Origin: Macrosoma leucophasiata
Lineage: Eukaryota; Arthropoda; Insecta; Lepidoptera; Hedylidae
Direction of reading: 5' to 3'
NCBI GenBank assembly: GCA_036365455.1
Contig: JAWQUS010000023.1
Location: 2,046,001-2,110,000 of the forward strand
Length of the DNA stretch: 64,000 nt
In this document: piece after piece, positions 60,246 to 64,000 of the stretch
How the letters are laid out: every line of letters begins with the position of its first letter
How positions within the stretch are numbered: position 1 is the stretch's first letter
The notes under the pieces: model-generated
Database searches by the model: none
What the model was told of the DNA's origin: nothing
The model's input: the letters and a program-made list of their open reading frames with translations, nothing else
Translations under genes and position numbers: made by a program

Positions 60246-60288
60246 CATTCAATATAAGATGGAAAGCCTCTCCATCTAATATTGAATG
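60246..60288. repeat. 18-bp-stem inverted repeat
   Basis: CATTCAATATAAGATGGA and its inverse TCCATCTAATATTGAATG around a 7-nt loop, one mismatch. Confidence 0.85.
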
Positions 60289-61186
60289 TAATTATTTAGA
60301 GAGCTACAACCTAAATGAGGGTGGTAAAACACTGCTTAAGTAGCTTTAAAAGTTTGGCTACTTAAAATTTGCATCATGCTCCCTTAAGTATTTCATGCTT
60401 TTTGCACCGATGATGGGGTTCGTTTTAAATGACGGAACTTCTTATAGTTTGAGGGACGCCGCGAAATTTTTGGACGAAAACATGACTTTGTTGAAGGTTT
60501 CATCCTGATGGAAGTTTATAAAGAATGAAGTATTTTAGGTTCTACGGAACCCATAATGTCCCCTTCGAATTTAGCTAGTTTTTATCGTTTTTTATGTATG
60601 CAATTTATAAATCTAATCAAAACACTGATGTTAATATGTAAGCTTTAGAGCAGTCTATTATCCAAATTTGCCTTGGCGTTTTTATACGTCAAAACAAAGT
60701 AAGATATAATTAGTCTATCATAAGAGATGGAGTATTGCTCCTGTTCACTTTAATCAAAATCTATGGGTTAGAATGCGGCGCTCTCGCCGTCGCGCCGCAG
60801 ATTTCTGCAATCCAGTTTAAGACCAGAGTTACAAGTATGAAAATGTTTACTTCCGCTTGACCATTGACTATCAAAACTTAAGTTGAACTGTAACATTCGG
60901 GTCCAAGTTCATAATGCCCAAATGCGGTATAAAACTACCTCCAACAGCTCAGTTTGTGGCGAACACTTGAGATGAATGGAGCAAGTTACGGGCGAGCATC
61001 TTTATTAGATGCGTATAAGTTTAGCTAAGCGTTCGTGGCTTTCAAAGCCTTAATACTCGATGTTATTACTAAGATTAAGTGCCGACAGGTGTGGTTGGGA
61101 TTAATATCGGTAAGCGTAGTAGAGAGTTTAACCAACTTATTTGACTCGATCGCTTAAAAGTGTTTATCTCGATATTGAAGCTTAAA
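60289..61186. other. No recognisable feature
   Basis: 0.9 kb unassigned, no convincing frame. Confidence 0.4.
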
Positions 61187-61206
61187 CTGGATTTCTACCA
61201 CCAGTG
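61187..61206 (-). repeat. Family A 5' end scrap
   Basis: CTGGATTTCTACCACCAGT. Confidence 0.5.
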
Positions 61207-61267
61207 AGCCAATAGAGCCACTAAGAAACTTCTCAGTTATAAAAGAAGTATAGGTGACCCCTGCATT

Positions 61268-61825
61268 AAGGTGCATAGCACACGGCGTATTTTATACGCG
61301 CAGGCGACTCGCAAATGACGCGCGTATACGCACTTCATACGAGATTTGAACGCAACAACCAACGACAGACAGACAGACCAATGGACATGGCGAAACTATG
61401 GGTTACTTGTTTACTACGGAACCCTAAAAATGACTCGCATCTATCAATAAGTATTAAAATACTAGAGCTCTCAAACTTGTAAATTCTGAGGCCTATAATA
61501 TCATCAACAAGGAAATACGGAGCCGAATTTTATATTGTGTATTTTATACGCGTAGACGACGTGCGTATCAGTAACGCGCGTCTTCGGCGCCGTAAACGCT
61601 GATTGTTGCGTTTGTATTGGTGATACATGAAGGCGCGCGTATACGCGCGTTTGAAGCGATACAAACGCGCGTACAAAGGAGCGGAGTAGGGGCAGTCTCT
61701 GATCATGATTTAAAGGCTACGAGCGACTACAGCGCGTATACCGGCAGTAGAAGCGCGTATGCGCGTTTCACGATCGCCTCGTGTGCTTAGGTTACAAGGT
61801 TGTGTTCAAATCTCGTATGAAGTGT
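61268..61825. mobile_element. CGCG-rich MITE-like inverted-repeat region
   Basis: CATAGCACACGGCGTATTTT at left and GATCGCCTCGTGTGCTTAGG at right are inverse; outside-in, ACTTCATACGAGATTTGAAC (61329) is inverse to GTTCAAATCTCGTATGAAGT (61805). The interior is dense in ACGCGCGTATACGCGCG motifs. Contains a GGGTTCCGTA repeat piece at 61380-61430. Confidence 0.55.
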
Positions 61826-62543
61826 TTTGTTACTTAGAAGAATGTTGCTTTGAATGGTATACATACATAATTCTCATCGTTAATATTTGCATTCTGGTTC
61901 TTTGTTTTGATAAATGTTCGATCTATCTATCTAATAACGATCATCGCATCAAACAAAGGCTTTATCAGGCTAAGCAGATGGCTTAATACATCCGTTTCAA
62001 TTTAGTATACAGAATCACTATCGATTACACTTCTTATAACACTTTATTGCAGCTTATTTCCGGAATCAGCTCATAAATATATACCGCGACACTAAATAAA
62101 ATAGCACTTAACTAAATACATGGCATCCCCTTTATATTTATAGCGTAATCAAGTCTTCTATTAATTGCGGCAAGCATCAAATCTCCCAAAACTTTCGCCC
62201 GTGGTAGGAACTTGTTGCTTTGAGAGAATTTTCTGGAAGAAGCCCGAGCCTTCAAACACCGTCTCATGGTGTACAAACTTCAAAATTGAATCGCGTAACC
62301 TAACTTGAGTTTAATTATGAACTTGTCCGGGTAATGTCGGTGTATTTTTATGAGGACGAAGTTTTGTACTCGTTATTTCAATCAGAGTTTTTGAAGGTTG
62401 CGTGTGTGAGATATGGTGGAGTGTTTTTCCCTTTTGTTTTTTAAGGTTACAATTATTGTCAAGGACTTTTGGGCAAGTTATCATCATTAATGAAATGTTA
62501 ATACATTTATGTAGTTAGTGGAAAGAAACGTACTCTTACAATC
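61826..62543. other. No recognisable feature
   Basis: Unassigned. Confidence 0.4.
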
Positions 62544-62579
62544 ATGTTACTGTTATCGCTGTTAGCCATTTCTACACAC

Positions 62580-62765
62580 CCGATCCTGATTTCAACGTCG
62601 GGTCAGTGTTATCAGTCGGGTAGGTGCCATTCGGACTTTTCACTTTCGGCAATTTCCCAATACTTCATCTGGATATTGGTAATGTGCTCGTTGATGTCAA
62701 CAGGATCACTACTTGCTACATGGGACAAAACGTGGTATCGTAGGTATTTGCATATATGATTGGAT
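62580..62765 (+). repeat. Family D diverged copy 1
   Basis: GGTAATGTGCTCGTTGATGT CAACAGG, TACATGGGACAAAACGTGG. tRNA-like head not visible. Confidence 0.5.
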
Positions 62766-62884
62766 GCTTGCTATACATATAAACTTTCGAAAAATGCAGA
62801 ACTGCCGTTAGGTTTTGGGTACTTGATCAGTACGTCATCAGTCATCCTATATATTCCTTTATTTCTAGCATAGTCTTTTAAGCT

Positions 62885-63025
62885 TCTCCTGATTTCAATA
62901 TCTGGGTCAGATGGTAATCCATTCGGACTTTCAACTTTGAGTAATTTCCCAATGCCTTCGCCGGAATTTGATAATGTGCTCGGAGATGTCAACAGGCCCA
63001 CTACCTGCTACATAGGACCATTTAG
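62885..63025 (+). repeat. Family D diverged copy 2
   Basis: TTCCCAATGCCTTCGCCGGA, GTGCTCGGAGATGTCAACAG. TCCTGATTTCAA... starts both copies, about 300 bp apart. Confidence 0.5.
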
Positions 63026-63125
63026 CCCCATCGTTACATAATCAAGTATAAACCCACAATTGGTCTGATCGATTAAATTGATTAAATGGAAGCTGCAAAT
63101 AAATTTCAAACTGCTGTACATAAGC

Positions 63126-63489
63126 TCATCATCATCATTTCAGCCAAAAGACGTCCACTGCTGAACTAAGGTCTCCCCCAAAGAATGCCATAACGAACGG
63201 TCCTGGGCCGTCCTCATCCAGCGATTGCCCGCGACCTTCACCAGGTCGTCGGTCCATCTTGTGGGAGGCCTGCCCACGCTTCGCTTTCCGGTACGCGGTC
63301 GCTCAAGAACTGCTCTTCCCCAACGGCAGTCAGTTCTTCGAGATATGTGCCCGCCCTGCTCACTGCCACTCGAGTCTCGCTATTCGGAGAGCTATATCGG
63401 TAACTTTGGATCTCATGCGGATCTCATTTCTGATTCGATCCCCCAGAGAAACTCTGAGTGACCTTGAGCTTTCTTATGAAGCTCATAGT
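63126..63489 (-). pseudogene. RTE LINE 3' end, 5' truncated
   Basis: (GAT)n tail at 63126-63137 in minus sense, CTTAGTTCAGCAGTGGACGT, then coding sequence up to ATGAGCTTCATAAGAAAGCT. Small deletions break the frame. Confidence 0.8.
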
Positions 63490-63624
63490 ACCTCCAGTAT
63501 ATACCTATATAACATCAATCTGCTCAAAACTCGGAAACTGAAAAGTAACCAAAAAAAAATTTAGGTTGACTATCAAACCTATTTTATTAGGTAAAACACG
63601 AGATAAATCCTTCTAGTAGTTTTA
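63490..63624. other. No recognisable feature
   Basis: Short spacer. Confidence 0.4.
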
Positions 63625-63897
63625 TGCTTCGATGGTTCGAGCATATAAAACGAATGTCGAATGAGCGAATGACTAAACAGATATGAAAATGCAAATGTGA
63701 ACGGTTGCAGAGGCCTAGGAAGGCCAAGACTGACTTACCATGACTAAATAGGTCGAGTACTATCTCGGGGTGGTCAAAAGTTTTAGGAATCGCCGTGCAT
63801 GTATGAAGAGAATGATGAATGTAGAAGACTGTGATATCTGGCGCTCCACATTCTTTGCCTCCCCCGTAAGGGACTTAGTGTGAAGATACATATATAC
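63625..63897 (+). pseudogene. LINE-Y 3' end, 5' truncated
   Basis: CGATGGTTCGAGCATATAAA (RWFEHIKRM), ATGTGAACGGTTGCAGAGGC, AGTGTGAAGATACATATATAC. Frame broken by small deletions. Confidence 0.8.
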
Positions 63898-64000
63898 AAA
63901 TAGTTTTACGTTTTTCAACAAATGAAACGCATGTTAACATTAAAATACGGGTAACTCAAACTCATTCGACTAAAATGTACCAGGACATCATAAATTACTG

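Noticed and set aside
62544..62759. 71-codon frame with signal-peptide-like start (MLLLSLLAIS)
   Set aside because: It runs across a diverged family D copy and has no further support.
1..64000. Host exon-intron genes
   Set aside because: I looked for conserved domains and long frames on both strands; every frame with recognisable protein similarity belongs to a LINE. Short exons cannot be excluded without transcript data.

Overview
This window looks like non-coding, transposon-dominated DNA from an insect nuclear genome, most likely a moth or butterfly (Lepidoptera). The base is AT-rich. I recognise RTE-type LINEs with (GAT)n tails, LINEs with CATA tails, Helitron-type elements ending in CTAG between A and T, several tRNA-derived SINEs and many MITEs. 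I found no host protein gene, no spliced gene structure and no RNA gene that I would call functional. The only long open frame (435 codons at 9493-10800, minus strand) belongs to a LINE.

The dominant component is one short element, called family A here. I count roughly 50 copies and fragments on both strands, about 9-10 kb or 15% of the window. Full copies are about 285 bp, start with ACTGGTGGTAGAG and end in CATAAAA. A second class of about 165 bp starts at the same internal point. Its 3' end resembles the 3' end of the LINE called LINE-X here (copies at 7885-8385, 19010-19345 and 46170-46463), which suggests a SINE moved by that LINE.

Other families: B is a tRNA-like retroposon with foldback arms and 11-17 bp target-site duplications (4308, 7004, 26668, 27095, 39934, 51571). 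C and D are tRNA-derived SINEs. S is a SINE whose internal promoter region resembles 5S rRNA (996, 26247, 57364). The LINEs are RTE (best copy 31918-34675, minus), LINE-Y (CATA tail; best copy 9475-10830, minus), LINE-X, and 3' ends of CR1/Jockey-like LINEs. DNA-type elements include a TTAA-flanked MITE at 1648-2278, a TA-flanked MITE at 20432-20863, TIR elements at 17600-18568, 46617-46899 and 61268-61825, and Helitron-like elements at 21553-21973, 27446-27651 and 49386-49600.

Layout: 0-6 kb is a nest of S, RTE, A and B copies with two local duplications. 6-15 kb holds LINE-X, LINE-Y and a locally multiplied block of A plus two other repeats (11.5-15.1 kb). 15-31 kb alternates A copies with B, C, D and S copies and MITEs. 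31.9-34.7 kb is the large RTE copy. 34.7-43.5 kb is A copies among unassigned DNA. 43.9-44.4 kb is a GC-rich 43-bp minisatellite, and 47.4-48.1 kb is a GC-rich probable LINE 3' region. 48-64 kb is again A, C, D, S, RTE and LINE-Y copies. Nothing here works as a pathway; the relationships between elements are of the parasite, partner and nested-insertion kind. All family assignments come from reading the sequence and comparing copies inside the window; no database search was possible.
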